Source: CAYLJO01 sp964383905
GTDB taxonomy: Bacteria > Acidobacteriota > Blastocatellia > Pyrinomonadales > Pyrinomonadaceae
Reading direction: 5' to 3'
DNA: 16,779 nucleotides
NCBI GenBank assembly: GCA_964383905.1
Contig: CAYLJO010000137.1
Location: forward strand, 1-16,779
The notes under the pieces are model-generated. The model did not search any database. It saw nothing but the letters and a program-made list of their open reading frames with translations, and was not told the DNA's origin. Below are positions 7,220-14,393 of the stretch, one piece after another. Every line of letters begins with the position of its first letter. Position 1 is the stretch's first letter. The translations under genes were made by a program, and so were the position numbers.

Positions 7220-8803
7220 ATGTTCAAACTTCACAAGGATCAAATGACCAGTGCGGAGCAAGCCATCCTGCGCAAGCTCCGCGTGTGGATTGCAGTGCTG
7301 GCCGTCGGGTGTGTTCTGGCCGGGATCGGCATCGGCGCGATGCTCACGGGGCGACCCGCCATCGCGCAGAACGGGATTCCGGCCCAGATCAGCCGCGCCC
7401 CGGAAGCGATGTCGGCTTCGTTTGCGGAGATCGTCAAGCAGGTTGAGCCGGCGGTCGTCAACATTGATACGGTGTCGGCGCCGGCGGAGGCCACGGCGCG
7501 TGGCGAGGATGATAAGGACGACCAGTCGCCAAACAACCCGCTGCTGGATATGTTCCGTCGCCAGATGCGCCGCCCGGCGCGCGGGGTCGGCAGCGGCTTC
7601 ATCGTTGATCCGAAAGGCTTCATTCTCACTAACTATCACGTCGTGCAGGGCGTGACGCGCATCACTGTCGGTTTGCAATCGGGCGAACATCTTCGCGGGC
7701 GCGTCGTCGGCGTGGACGAAGAGACCGACGTGGCGGTCGTCAAGGTCGACGCCGCGCGTGACTTGCCGACGGTGAGATTGGGAGACTCGAACACAGCGCA
7801 GGTGGGCGACTGGGTGCTTGCCATCGGCTCGCCGTTCGGGCTGGACCAGACGGTGACGGCCGGAATCATCTCCACGAAGGAGCGGCAGGACCCCTTACAC
7901 TTCTCACAGTTCCAACAATTCCTGCAGACCGACGCGGCGATCAATCGCGGCAACAGCGGCGGGCCGCTCGTCAACATGCGCGGCGAAGTCATCGGCATCA
8001 ACTCGCAGATTGCGACCTCGACCGGAGACTACAACGGGATCGGTTTCGCGCTGCCTTCAAACCAGGCCGACTTCGTTTACCGCCAGATCACTTCGGCCGG
8101 CAAAGTGCGGCGCGGGTATTTGGGAATCACCCTTGAATCCGTTAAGGCGGAATACGCGCGCGTCTACGGGCTGCCGGAGGCTAAGGGGGCTATTATCTCC
8201 GACGTGCGCGACGCGCAAAGCCCGGCGGGTAAAGCGGGCCTCCAGCCCGGTGACGTCATCGTTGAATTCAACAGCCAGCCGGTAATTAATGCTCAAGACT
8301 TGATCAATAAGGTCGCGGCGACGCCGGTCGGCCAGAGCGTGCCGGTCAGTTTTCTACGCGACGTGAATACGAAACTCGAACGCCGCACAGTAACCGTGAC
8401 GCTCGGCGAGCGGCCCGGCTCGCTCGTATTACGCGACGGATCACTCCAGCCGACGCCCAAATCCAGCGATGCGCCGCAGGTCGTCAACCCGCGCCTGGGG
8501 GTCACCCTCGCGGAACTGACGCCGCAGGTCGTCGCCGAACGGAGCTACCTATCAGGCGTGCGTGGTCTGCTCGTCAAAGAAGTTGACCCGAACGGCATTA
8601 TCGCCGACGCACGTCCCTTTCAACTGCTCGGGGAGGGCGATGTGATTCTGCGCATTAACCGCGTTCCCGTGACAACGCTCGCGGAGTTCCAGCGTATCGT
8701 CAACGGGCTGAAGCCGGGCGACCCGGTTGTTCTTAACGTCGCGCGCTACGACCGAGAATCGAGGCGCCTCTCTCAACGCATCGTGCAGTTTACATACCAG
8801 TAA
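7220..8803 (+). CDS. HtrA/DegP-type serine endoprotease with two PDZ domains
   Basis: A 527-residue envelope quality-control protease. The N terminus has a hydrophobic helix at about 22-42 (signal anchor or signal peptide ending near TGRPAIAQ), so it acts outside the cytoplasmic membrane. The trypsin-like domain has the full triad: His140 in TNYHVV, Asp170 in DEETDVAVV and Ser246 in GNSGGP, plus AIGSPFGL at 201-208. PDZ1 covers about 298-396 (GYLGITLE, KAGLQPGDVIVEFN) and PDZ2 about 424-510 (PRLGVTL, GEGDVILRIN). An acidic linker (94-102, GEDDKDDQS) precedes the protease domain, in the place of the regulatory LA loop. ATG 7220 is chosen because of GGAAAG about 9 bases upstream and because the promoter at 7091-7119 lies before it. 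Such genes usually respond to envelope stress, but the visible promoter looks like a housekeeping one. DegP, DegQ and MucD names cannot be separated from sequence alone. Confidence 0.96.
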   Translation: MFKLHKDQMTSAEQAILRKLRVWIAVLAVGCVLAGIGIGAMLTGRPAIAQNGIPAQISRAPEAMSASFAEIVKQVEPAVVNIDTVSAPAEATARGEDDKDDQSPNNPLLDMFRRQMRRPARGVGSGFIVDPKGFILTNYHVVQGVTRITVGLQSGEHLRGRVVGVDEETDVAVVKVDAARDLPTVRLGDSNTAQVGDWVLAIGSPFGLDQTVTAGIISTKERQDPLHFSQFQQFLQTDAAINRGNSGGPLVNMRGEVIGINSQIATSTGDYNGIGFALPSNQADFVYRQITSAGKVRRGYLGITLESVKAEYARVYGLPEAKGAIISDVRDAQSPAGKAGLQPGDVIVEFNSQPVINAQDLINKVAATPVGQSVPVSFLRDVNTKLERRTVTVTLGERPGSLVLRDGSLQPTPKSSDAPQVVNPRLGVTLAELTPQVVAERSYLSGVRGLLVKEVDPNGIIADARPFQLLGEGDVILRINRVPVTTLAEFQRIVNGLKPGDPVVLNVARYDRESRRLSQRIVQFTYQ

Positions 8804-8815
8804 AGAGTTCCGGGT

Positions 8816-8862
8816 TTCGAGTTTCCAACGGCTAACGTGAAACTTGGGACTCGAAACTCGAA
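8816..8862. repeat. 10-bp inverted repeat in the htrA-aldehyde dehydrogenase gap
   Basis: TTCGAGTTTC (8816-8825) is matched by its perfect complement GAAACTCGAA (8853-8862), with a further ACTCGAAACTCGAA tandem-like pattern in the right arm. It fills nearly the whole 68-base gap between the two genes. There is no T-run, so an intrinsic terminator is unlikely; a dispersed intergenic repeat or an RNA-processing hairpin is more plausible. Confidence 0.45.
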
Positions 8863-8871
8863 CCTTATCTT

Positions 8872-10437
8872 ATGGCCCAGGCGAACAAAGCTCTCGGCAA
8901 AAACGGCAAGAAGAACGGCGGCAAGAGCGCCGCACCCACTGCCGGCAAAACTTATCACAACTACATCGGCGGCCGGTGGGTTCCGAGCGCCGGCGGAGAA
9001 ACATTCGAAAACCTTAACCCGGCCGATACGCGCGACGTGATCGGGCGCTTCCCGCTCTCGACCAAAGACGATGTGGATGCGGCGGTCGATGCCGCGCGCG
9101 GGGCATTCGATCGCTGGCGCCGGACGCCCGCGCCGCGCCGCGCTGAAATACTCTTCCGTCTCGGCGAAATTCTGATCCGCCACAAAGAGCGCTATGCGGC
9201 GGAGATGACGCGCGAAATGGGCAAGATCTTGAAGGAGACGGGCGGTGATGTGCAGGAAGCGATTGACTGCACCTACTTTGCGGCGGGCGAAGGCCGCCGT
9301 CTTCATGGTTTCACCACACCCGCCGAGATGCCAGACAAATTCGCCATGTGCGTGCGCCAGCCCGTGGGGCTCTGCGGGCTGATCACGCCCTGGAATTTCC
9401 CGATGGCGATCCCGTCGTGGAAGCTCATCCCGGCGCTCGTCTGCGGCAACACCGTCGTCATCAAACCCGCCGAAGACACGCCGCTCTCGACATACAACCT
9501 GGTCAAAGCGTGTGAGGAAGCGGGCGTGCCGCCGGGCGTGGTCAACCTCGTGACGGGGTACGGCGAGACGGCGGGCGCGGCGATCACGAACCACCCGGCT
9601 TTACGCTTGATCTCCTTCACCGGCTCGACCGAGACGGGGCGCATCGTGGCCTCTTCATGCGCCGAACGGAACGCGATCTGCTCGCTGGAGATGGGCGGCA
9701 AAAACGTCATCATCGTGATGGACGACGCAGATATTGACCTCGCGATTGAAGGCGCCGTGTGGGGCGCCTTCGGCACAACGGGGCAGCGCTGCACCGCTTC
9801 ATCGCGGCTCGTCGTTCATAAAAAAGTCTACAAGCAGTTCGCGAGAAAACTTGTCGAGCGCGCCGGAAGTTTGCGCGTCGGGAATGGCGCTGACCCGAAG
9901 ACGGACATGGGGCCGGTCATCAACGCGGACGCCGTTCATAAGATCATGGGCTACATCGAGATCGGCGCGCGCGAGGACGGAGCGAAACTAGCAGCGGGCG
10001 GCAACCGCCTGACCAAGGGTGAGTATGCCAACGGCTATTTCATCGAGCCGACAGTCTTCACCGACGTCGCGCCCGACATGCGTATCGCACAGGAAGAGAT
10101 CTTTGGGCCCGTGACGGCCGTCATCCCCGCCAATTCGCTCGAGCAGGCGGTGGAGATTGCTAACGGCGTGCGCTATGGGCTTTCGGCCGCCATCTATACG
10201 CAGGACGTCAACCGAGCGTTTCAGGCCATGAACGAGACGTACACCGGGATCTTCTACGTCAACTCGTCCACGATCGGCGCCGAAGTCCATCTTCCATTCG
10301 GCGGTACGAAAGCCACTGGCAACGGCCATCGCGAGGCGGGCACACAGGTGCTCGATATTTTCACCGAATGGAAATCCGTTTACGTTGACTACAGCGGTAA
10401 ATTGCAGCGTGCCCAGATAGATGAAGTTAATCTGTGA
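8872..10437 (+). CDS. NAD(P)-dependent aldehyde dehydrogenase
   Basis: A 521-residue member of the aldehyde dehydrogenase superfamily, which oxidises an aldehyde to the acid. All key residues are present: Asn175 in TPWNFP, Lys198 in VIKPAED, FTGSTETG at 249-256, Glu273 in LEMGGK, the thiol nucleophile Cys307 in GQRCTAS, and EEIFGP at 408-413. The C-terminal VHLPFGGTKATGNGHREAG pattern resembles ALDH groups annotated as semialdehyde or uncharacterised dehydrogenases, so a semialdehyde from amino-acid breakdown is a reasonable but unproven substrate. The first 26 residues are Lys/Gly/Ala-rich and precede the fold. The ATG at 8872 lacks a visible ribosome binding site. It lies 73 bases before alanine dehydrogenase on the same strand, which supports a role in amino-acid catabolism. 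Confidence 0.95.
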   Translation: MAQANKALGKNGKKNGGKSAAPTAGKTYHNYIGGRWVPSAGGETFENLNPADTRDVIGRFPLSTKDDVDAAVDAARGAFDRWRRTPAPRRAEILFRLGEILIRHKERYAAEMTREMGKILKETGGDVQEAIDCTYFAAGEGRRLHGFTTPAEMPDKFAMCVRQPVGLCGLITPWNFPMAIPSWKLIPALVCGNTVVIKPAEDTPLSTYNLVKACEEAGVPPGVVNLVTGYGETAGAAITNHPALRLISFTGSTETGRIVASSCAERNAICSLEMGGKNVIIVMDDADIDLAIEGAVWGAFGTTGQRCTASSRLVVHKKVYKQFARKLVERAGSLRVGNGADPKTDMGPVINADAVHKIMGYIEIGAREDGAKLAAGGNRLTKGEYANGYFIEPTVFTDVAPDMRIAQEEIFGPVTAVIPANSLEQAVEIANGVRYGLSAAIYTQDVNRAFQAMNETYTGIFYVNSSTIGAEVHLPFGGTKATGNGHREAGTQVLDIFTEWKSVYVDYSGKLQRAQIDEVNL

Positions 10438-10510
10438 TCGGGGATGAAATGCGGACCGCCGAGTCAAGTTTGATTCCCAACCCCCGACAGAATTTGGAGA
10501 CCCAACAAAA

Positions 10511-11671
10511 GTGATCGTCGGACTGCCGAAAGAGATCAAAGATAACGAATATAGAGTGGGGCTGACACCCGCCGGCGTACGCGCACTGACGGACGCCGGG
10601 CATCGGGTTGTCGTCGAGCGGGGCGCGGGCGAGGGCTCCGGATTCGAAAATGAGCTTTACCGGCGCGCGGGCGCGGACCTGTTGGATTCGCCGGATGAAG
10701 TATGGCAGCAGGGCGAGATGATCGTGAAAGTAAAGGAACCGATCGCTCCCGAATACCCGCGGATGCGTGAAGGCCAGATGCTTTTCACTTACCTGCACCT
10801 CGCGCCTGACAAGGAACTCACCAAACAATTACTGGCGCGCAAAGTCACCGGCATCGCTTACGAAACAATTACAGACCGCCGCGGCACTTTGCCGCTCCTC
10901 ACGCCGATGTCTGAGGTCGCGGGGCGCATGGCGATTCAGATCGGCGCGCATTACCTGGAAAAGATGGGCGGCGGTCGCGGCGTGCTGCTCGGCGGCGTCC
11001 CGGGCGTGCCCGCCGCGCGTGTCGTCATTATCGGCGGCGGCGTGGTCGGCACCAACGCCGCCAAGATCGCCGTCGGCATGGGCGCGCACGTCATGATCAT
11101 TGACAACAACCTTGATCGCCTGCGCGAGCTCGACGATATTTTTCTCTCGAAGATTTCGACGCTCGCTTCGAGCGCGTACATGATCCATGATGCGATCTCA
11201 CAGGCCGATCTGATCGTCGGAGCCGTGCTGGTTCCTGGCGCGGCGGCCCCCAAGCTGGTCACCCGCAGTATGCTGAAAGACGTACCGAACGGCGCGGTCA
11301 TCGTCGACGTCGCGGTGGATCAGGGCGGGTGCATCGAGACGACGCATCCGACAACACACTCGAACCCGACCTACTATGTTGAAGGCGTGCTTCATTACTG
11401 CGTCGCCAACATGCCCGGCGCGGTCCCGCGCACTTCCACGTTCGCCTTGACTAACGCCACGCTGCCGTATGCTTTGAAGCTGGCGAATAAAGGCTTTGTC
11501 GAGGCGATCACGCGCGACCCCGGATTGAAGGCGGGCGTCAACACGTACGCCGGAAAGCTCACATACGAGGCCGTAGCGGTCGATCAGGAACTCGAATACA
11601 CACCGCTTGATGAGATGATCGGCGGTGCGGCCTCAACTCCTATACCCGCGCCGCGAACCAGACGAGTTTGA
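10511..11671 (+). CDS. ald: Alanine dehydrogenase
   Basis: Catalyses reversible NAD-dependent oxidative deamination of L-alanine to pyruvate and ammonia in the cytoplasm. The 386-residue product matches the family over its length: the MIVGLPKEIKDNEYRVGLTP start with Arg15, Lys75 in KVKEP, His96 in YLHLAP and Asp270 in VDVAVDQGG, which are the substrate-binding and catalytic positions known for bacterial Ald. The nucleotide-binding glycines are in VVIIGGGVVGTNAA at 171-184, followed by acidic Asp198 in MIIDNN, favouring NAD. The start is GTG at 10511 with GGAG about 11 bases upstream. It is slightly longer than usual (about 370) because of a C-terminal Pro/Arg-rich tail. Adjacent to an aldehyde dehydrogenase, and followed by a strong hairpin at 11714-11746. 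Confidence 0.97.
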   Translation: MIVGLPKEIKDNEYRVGLTPAGVRALTDAGHRVVVERGAGEGSGFENELYRRAGADLLDSPDEVWQQGEMIVKVKEPIAPEYPRMREGQMLFTYLHLAPDKELTKQLLARKVTGIAYETITDRRGTLPLLTPMSEVAGRMAIQIGAHYLEKMGGGRGVLLGGVPGVPAARVVIIGGGVVGTNAAKIAVGMGAHVMIIDNNLDRLRELDDIFLSKISTLASSAYMIHDAISQADLIVGAVLVPGAAAPKLVTRSMLKDVPNGAVIVDVAVDQGGCIETTHPTTHSNPTYYVEGVLHYCVANMPGAVPRTSTFALTNATLPYALKLANKGFVEAITRDPGLKAGVNTYAGKLTYEAVAVDQELEYTPLDEMIGGAASTPIPAPRTRRV

Positions 11672-11713
11672 GCGCACATCGAACCAGGTTTTAATAGATA
11701 ACCGATAAATATT

Positions 11714-11746
11714 AAGAGGCTGTCCCACTTTGACGGACAGCCTCTT
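11714..11746. terminator. Perfect 12-bp hairpin between convergent genes
   Basis: AAGAGGCTGTCC (11714-11725) and GGACAGCCTCTT (11735-11746) are exact complements with a 9-base loop. The hairpin lies 42 bases after ald and 45 bases after the convergent response-regulator gene, the usual place for a shared bidirectional terminator. Neither strand has a strong T-run next to the stem, so factor-dependent termination or RNA end protection is equally possible. Confidence 0.55.
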
Positions 11747-11791
11747 GATCTATACGGCCGGAATAGTAGGGCCTGTTCTCTTCAGTCGAAT

Positions 11792-12244
11792 TTATGTGGC
11801 CTTTGAGAGAAGGCGCGCGAGGCAGTCCGTTAGCTCCTCCGGGCGCACCGGCTTGGCAAGGTAAACATCGGCGCGGGTGCTTTCTTCACGCGAAGAGTCT
11901 GCCTTCTCAATCCCACTGAGCATAATAATCGGCAGGCTCGACAGCTTCGCATTGCGACGTAGGAAGCGGCATAACTCATGGCCGTTCAGGTGCGGCATGA
12001 TCGCATCGGTAATGACAGCATTAATTGCCGAGGTGAGCGCCACCTTTATCGCCTCTAATCCGTCTGCGGCAACAACCACTTCATAACCCGCCCGCTGCAA
12101 GATGACTTCCATATAGCGGCGTGCTGAACGGTCGTCTTCGACGAGCAGGATCGTGGCGCGCGTGGCGCCTGGCGTCGGCGCGGGCCGTTCAGTCGCGGGC
12201 GTGTTGGCGGGAGCATTGACGATGTCGTCCGGCTTATCATCCAT
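11792..12244 (-). CDS. Single-domain response regulator (CheY-like receiver)
   Basis: A 150-residue protein: residues 1-28 are a Pro/Ala/Asp-rich, probably disordered lead, and 30-150 form one receiver domain. Seen: acidic pocket VEDD (Glu36-Asp38), phosphate acceptor Asp80 in AVITDAIMP, Ser110 in MLSG and Lys131 in LAKPV. There is no output domain, so it would pass signals by protein contact or phosphotransfer, as CheY or DivK-type proteins do. No histidine kinase is in the window, so it is an orphan here. ATG 12244 has no strong ribosome binding site; a TATAAT-containing promoter lies upstream. Convergent with ald. Confidence 0.92.
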   Translation of the reverse strand: MDDKPDDIVNAPANTPATERPAPTPGATRATILLVEDDRSARRYMEVILQRAGYEVVVAADGLEAIKVALTSAINAVITDAIMPHLNGHELCRFLRRNAKLSSLPIIMLSGIEKADSSREESTRADVYLAKPVRPEELTDCLARLLSKAT

Positions 12245-12300
12245 TGCTGGCCGAGCTAATAGCCTTCCATCTGCCCATTAACGAGCGAAGGACGTCCTGC

Positions 12301-12330
12301 ATTATAACGTAAGCCGTGTGACCCTTTCAC
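12301..12330 (-). promoter_or_regulatory. Promoter for the response regulator gene
   Basis: On the minus strand a consensus TATAAT (12306-12301) lies 57 bases before the ATG at 12244. A moderate -35 match GTGAAA (12330-12325) is 18 bases further upstream. Expected leader is about 50 bases. Confidence 0.5.
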
Positions 12331-12853
12331 TCTCTTTTCACCAAGCATAATGAAGGCCGCCGCTAGCTCTCGCTTTCATCAAGGTAAACTGCTGGAACTG
12401 AATGAAAACGTTTGCCCTCTCACCGAGAAGGAACTTGTGTGGAGTGCGGGAGAACTGGCAACCGCGCCAGTTGAAATCAGCTTAAACCTGGGCAAATCAG
12501 TTTGTCAATAACAGTCAATTTGCATGATGCGACAGTCAGAGATCATGCTGTCAATAAGCGGTGTGAGGCTCGTGTAATTGTTGGCTGATTCTTACAACGA
12601 CGCCAAATTTTCGTGGGAGCGGCGCGAGCCTGATGTGCAATATCTAAAGCATTTGGCTGAATAAATGAGACTTACATCGAGGTCAAAAAGCAGTAGGTAG
12701 CTTGTGCGCGATGTAATACCACAATGGAACCAACGACATAGCACCTAAAATCATAAAAATTACTGCACCTGTCGTCCAAACCGATGTTTTTCACCTTTAC
12801 TGTGTATTAAATTTTGGTAATTAGGGAGAATCGTAACCAAGGGCATAAGCTAA
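12331..12853. other. Gene-poor, A+T-rich stretch with relic reading frames and short repeats
   Basis: No gene here is convincing. One plus-strand frame reads MKAAASSRFHQGKLLEL from 12350, stops at 12509-12511, again at 12575-12577, then reads LLADSYNDAKFSWERREPDV and stops at 12662-12664, which could be the remains of one gene; I recognise no family. Bases 12503-12557 hold TGTCAATAA twice, ACAGTCA twice and the inverted pair GCATGAT/ATCATGC. On the minus strand 12790-12683 encodes a 35-residue hydrophobic peptide without its own standard start. Composition differs from the genes to the left, in keeping with an insertion hot spot or decayed mobile DNA. Confidence 0.5.
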
Positions 12854-12867
12854 GTGCCAATGGTTAC
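12833..12867. repeat. Imperfect hairpin at the left edge of the insertion sequence
   Basis: GTAACCA (12833-12839) pairs with TGGTTAC (12861-12867); after a two-base mismatch on each side, GGCA pairs with TGCC, leaving a 9-base loop. It overlaps the proposed left terminal repeat of the ISKra4-family element, so it may straddle the junction. Confidence 0.4.
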
Positions 12868-14285
12868 AGTCAAATCGAGCCATTTTAGTTGTGCGGCCAA
12901 CTTTTCCAGAGGCAGATTTTATTGCGAATCGCAGAACCAGAGTACGCTGGCAGATTGCAGAAATATTTCTTCGACTGGTGGTAGCGCTCGGAGGATTACA
13001 ATCCGATGAATTTATGATTGCCCTGTAATCCTGGTATTCCTTTTGCCGTTAACATTTACGACCGAAGAAGAAACCTCGCTAAAATAGGTGGAGGTGACTT
13101 CGCGATGAATAAGGTTATCCCTCCACTGCGCAACGAGGCACGCAACAATGACGGAAAGGCTTGCGCGTGCATGAGGCTGGCTGTGAGCGTCATCTCAAGA
13201 CCATCTTCGGAAGCGAGATCACGCTCGCGCGCCACTATTATGTCTGCGCTGCGGGCAAGCACTTTCAGTTTGTCGCCGATGAGGAGTTGGGCCTCAGCGC
13301 GAGAGCGGATGAGACCGCGACTCTGTCTGCTGGCAGCCTTGTGTGGCGCGAGTTGGTCTTACGAAGTGGGGGCCGCTTTTCTGCACTTGCTGCGTGGGGT
13401 CAAGCTCTCGGCACGGACGGTCGAGAACACGATCTGTGCCGAGCAGTGGCGACCGGCTCCGCTTGAGCCAGACCCTTTAGATGAACTACCCGGTGTGGTC
13501 GCTGTCGATGGAGTGCTCCTCCATGGACGAGAGAAAAAGCAGTGGCTGGAGATGAAAGTGGCCTCATTTTTCAGCAGTTTAGGGCCGGTCAGCAAAGATC
13601 GACGGGAGGTGCGGGATGCGAGCTTTGCGGCCGGGGCGATGGAACACTGGGCGGACTTTGAGGAGGTGGTGACGCGTGAAGCGGAGCGCCGCGGACTCGA
13701 CTGCACGCAGGAGGTGGAGTTCGTGGCGGATGGAGCCGAAGGGATCTGGCAATTACAAGAGCTGGTGTTTCCGCACGCTCGGAAGCGACTCGACGAATAT
13801 CATCTCAAGTGCAAGGTGAGTGAGAGAAGCCGACAAGCCTATCGCGGCAATACATTGAAGCAGCAACACCGAGAGCAGTTAGAGAGCCGTCTGAGGGAAG
13901 GAAGGGTGGTCGAGGCCATCAAGGATGTGCGGCGGCATCTGCCGCGCGATGAGGAGAAGCGCAGAGCAGCCGAGAAGTTGTTGCAATATCTGGTCAGACA
14001 CGAGGAGCGGATTCCGGACTACGCGCAGGTGCGGGCAGCGGGAGGGAGTGTGAGCAGCGGGCTGGTGGAAAAAGGGAATGATCTGGTGGTGGTGAGAAGA
14101 ATGAAGCGTGGCGAGATGCACTGGAGTCGAGAGGGAGCGCAGCCGGTAATCGAGCAGCGGACGGCCTTCATTAACCAGTATGCGCGGAGGAGGACCGGCC
14201 CCTACGACCTGGCCTTCTGTTCCGCCATGCTACAGTAATCTGTGCGTGCGTCGACTGCGCAACGGTTGACATGGCACCTTGGCAC
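12854..14285 (+). mobile_element. Decayed ISKra4-family insertion sequence
   Basis: The family rests on the transposase remnant (next entry). The borders are a proposal: GTGCCAATGGTTACAGTCAA at 12854-12873 and the reverse complement of 14266-14285 agree at 13 of 20 positions without gaps, including the outer seven and inner five bases. That would give an element of 1432 bp, a normal IS size, with the transposase stop 47 bases from the right end. The left non-coding part (about 250 bases) is long for an IS, and I see no clear target-site duplication, so the left border is less sure. A 9-bp inverted repeat AGGATTACA/TGTAATCCT (12992-13000, 13024-13032) lies inside, before the transposase start. 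Confidence 0.5.
13105..14238 (+). pseudogene. ISKra4-family DDE transposase, frameshifted and internally deleted
   Basis: A good ribosome binding site GGAGGTGA (13090-13097) precedes ATG 13105 and MNKVIPPLRNEARNN. Similarity then moves to another frame at about 13150: GLRVHEAGCERHLKTIFG, HYYVC and DEELGLSARADETATL, up to about 13325. One extra base near 13326 returns to the first frame for LLAALCGASWSYEV, GVKLSARTVE and the rest to the stop at 14236-14238. The DDE residues are intact: Asp at 13507-13509 (VAVDGVLLH), Asp at 13729-13731 (FVADGAEG) and Glu at 14068-14070 (SGLVEKGND, then MHWSREGA). ISKra4 transposases usually have about 100 residues between the N terminus and the IFG segment; here almost none remain, and the second Cys of the YYxCxxC motif is gone. 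A programmed frameshift could rejoin only the second break, so I call it a pseudogene. Confidence 0.8.
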
Positions 14286-14294
14286 AGATAAACT
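14266..14294 (+). promoter_or_regulatory. Likely promoter of wzm-wzt formed at the insertion-sequence end
   Basis: Consensus TTGACA (14266-14271) and TAAACT (14289-14294) are 17 bases apart, predicting a start near 14301 and a leader of about 93 bases to the wzm ATG. The -35 box lies in the proposed right terminal repeat of the insertion sequence and the -10 box in the flanking DNA. Confidence 0.55.
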
Positions 14295-14304
14295 GCTACA
14301 TCTT

Positions 14305-14321
14305 TTTGAATCTGATTCAAA
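14305..14321. promoter_or_regulatory. 17-base palindrome just after the predicted wzm transcription start
   Basis: TTTGAATCTGATTCAAA is a perfect palindrome around a single central T. It sits about 4-20 bases downstream of the expected start, a common operator position. As RNA it could form only a weak A/U-rich hairpin. No regulator gene is next to it, so operator function is inference. Confidence 0.35.
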
Positions 14322-14393
14322 GGTAGTTGTCCCGATCGGCCATATGGCGTGTATTTCAAAGCGCCGGATAATTCTACGGCATTATCTCTAATA

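Noticed and set aside
8773..9594. Minus-strand open frame of 273 codons
   Set aside because: Opposite the aldehyde dehydrogenase gene, Arg/His-rich, no recognisable domain; mirror-frame artefact.
12833..12867. Hairpin considered as an integron attC site
   Set aside because: The arms do not fit the GTTRRRY/RYYYAAC core pattern, and there is no integrase or cassette array.
13326..13326. Programmed frameshift in the transposase
   Set aside because: No slippery run or stimulatory hairpin is evident near the shift, and a separate upstream break with lost residues shows the gene is already damaged; left open as a minor possibility.
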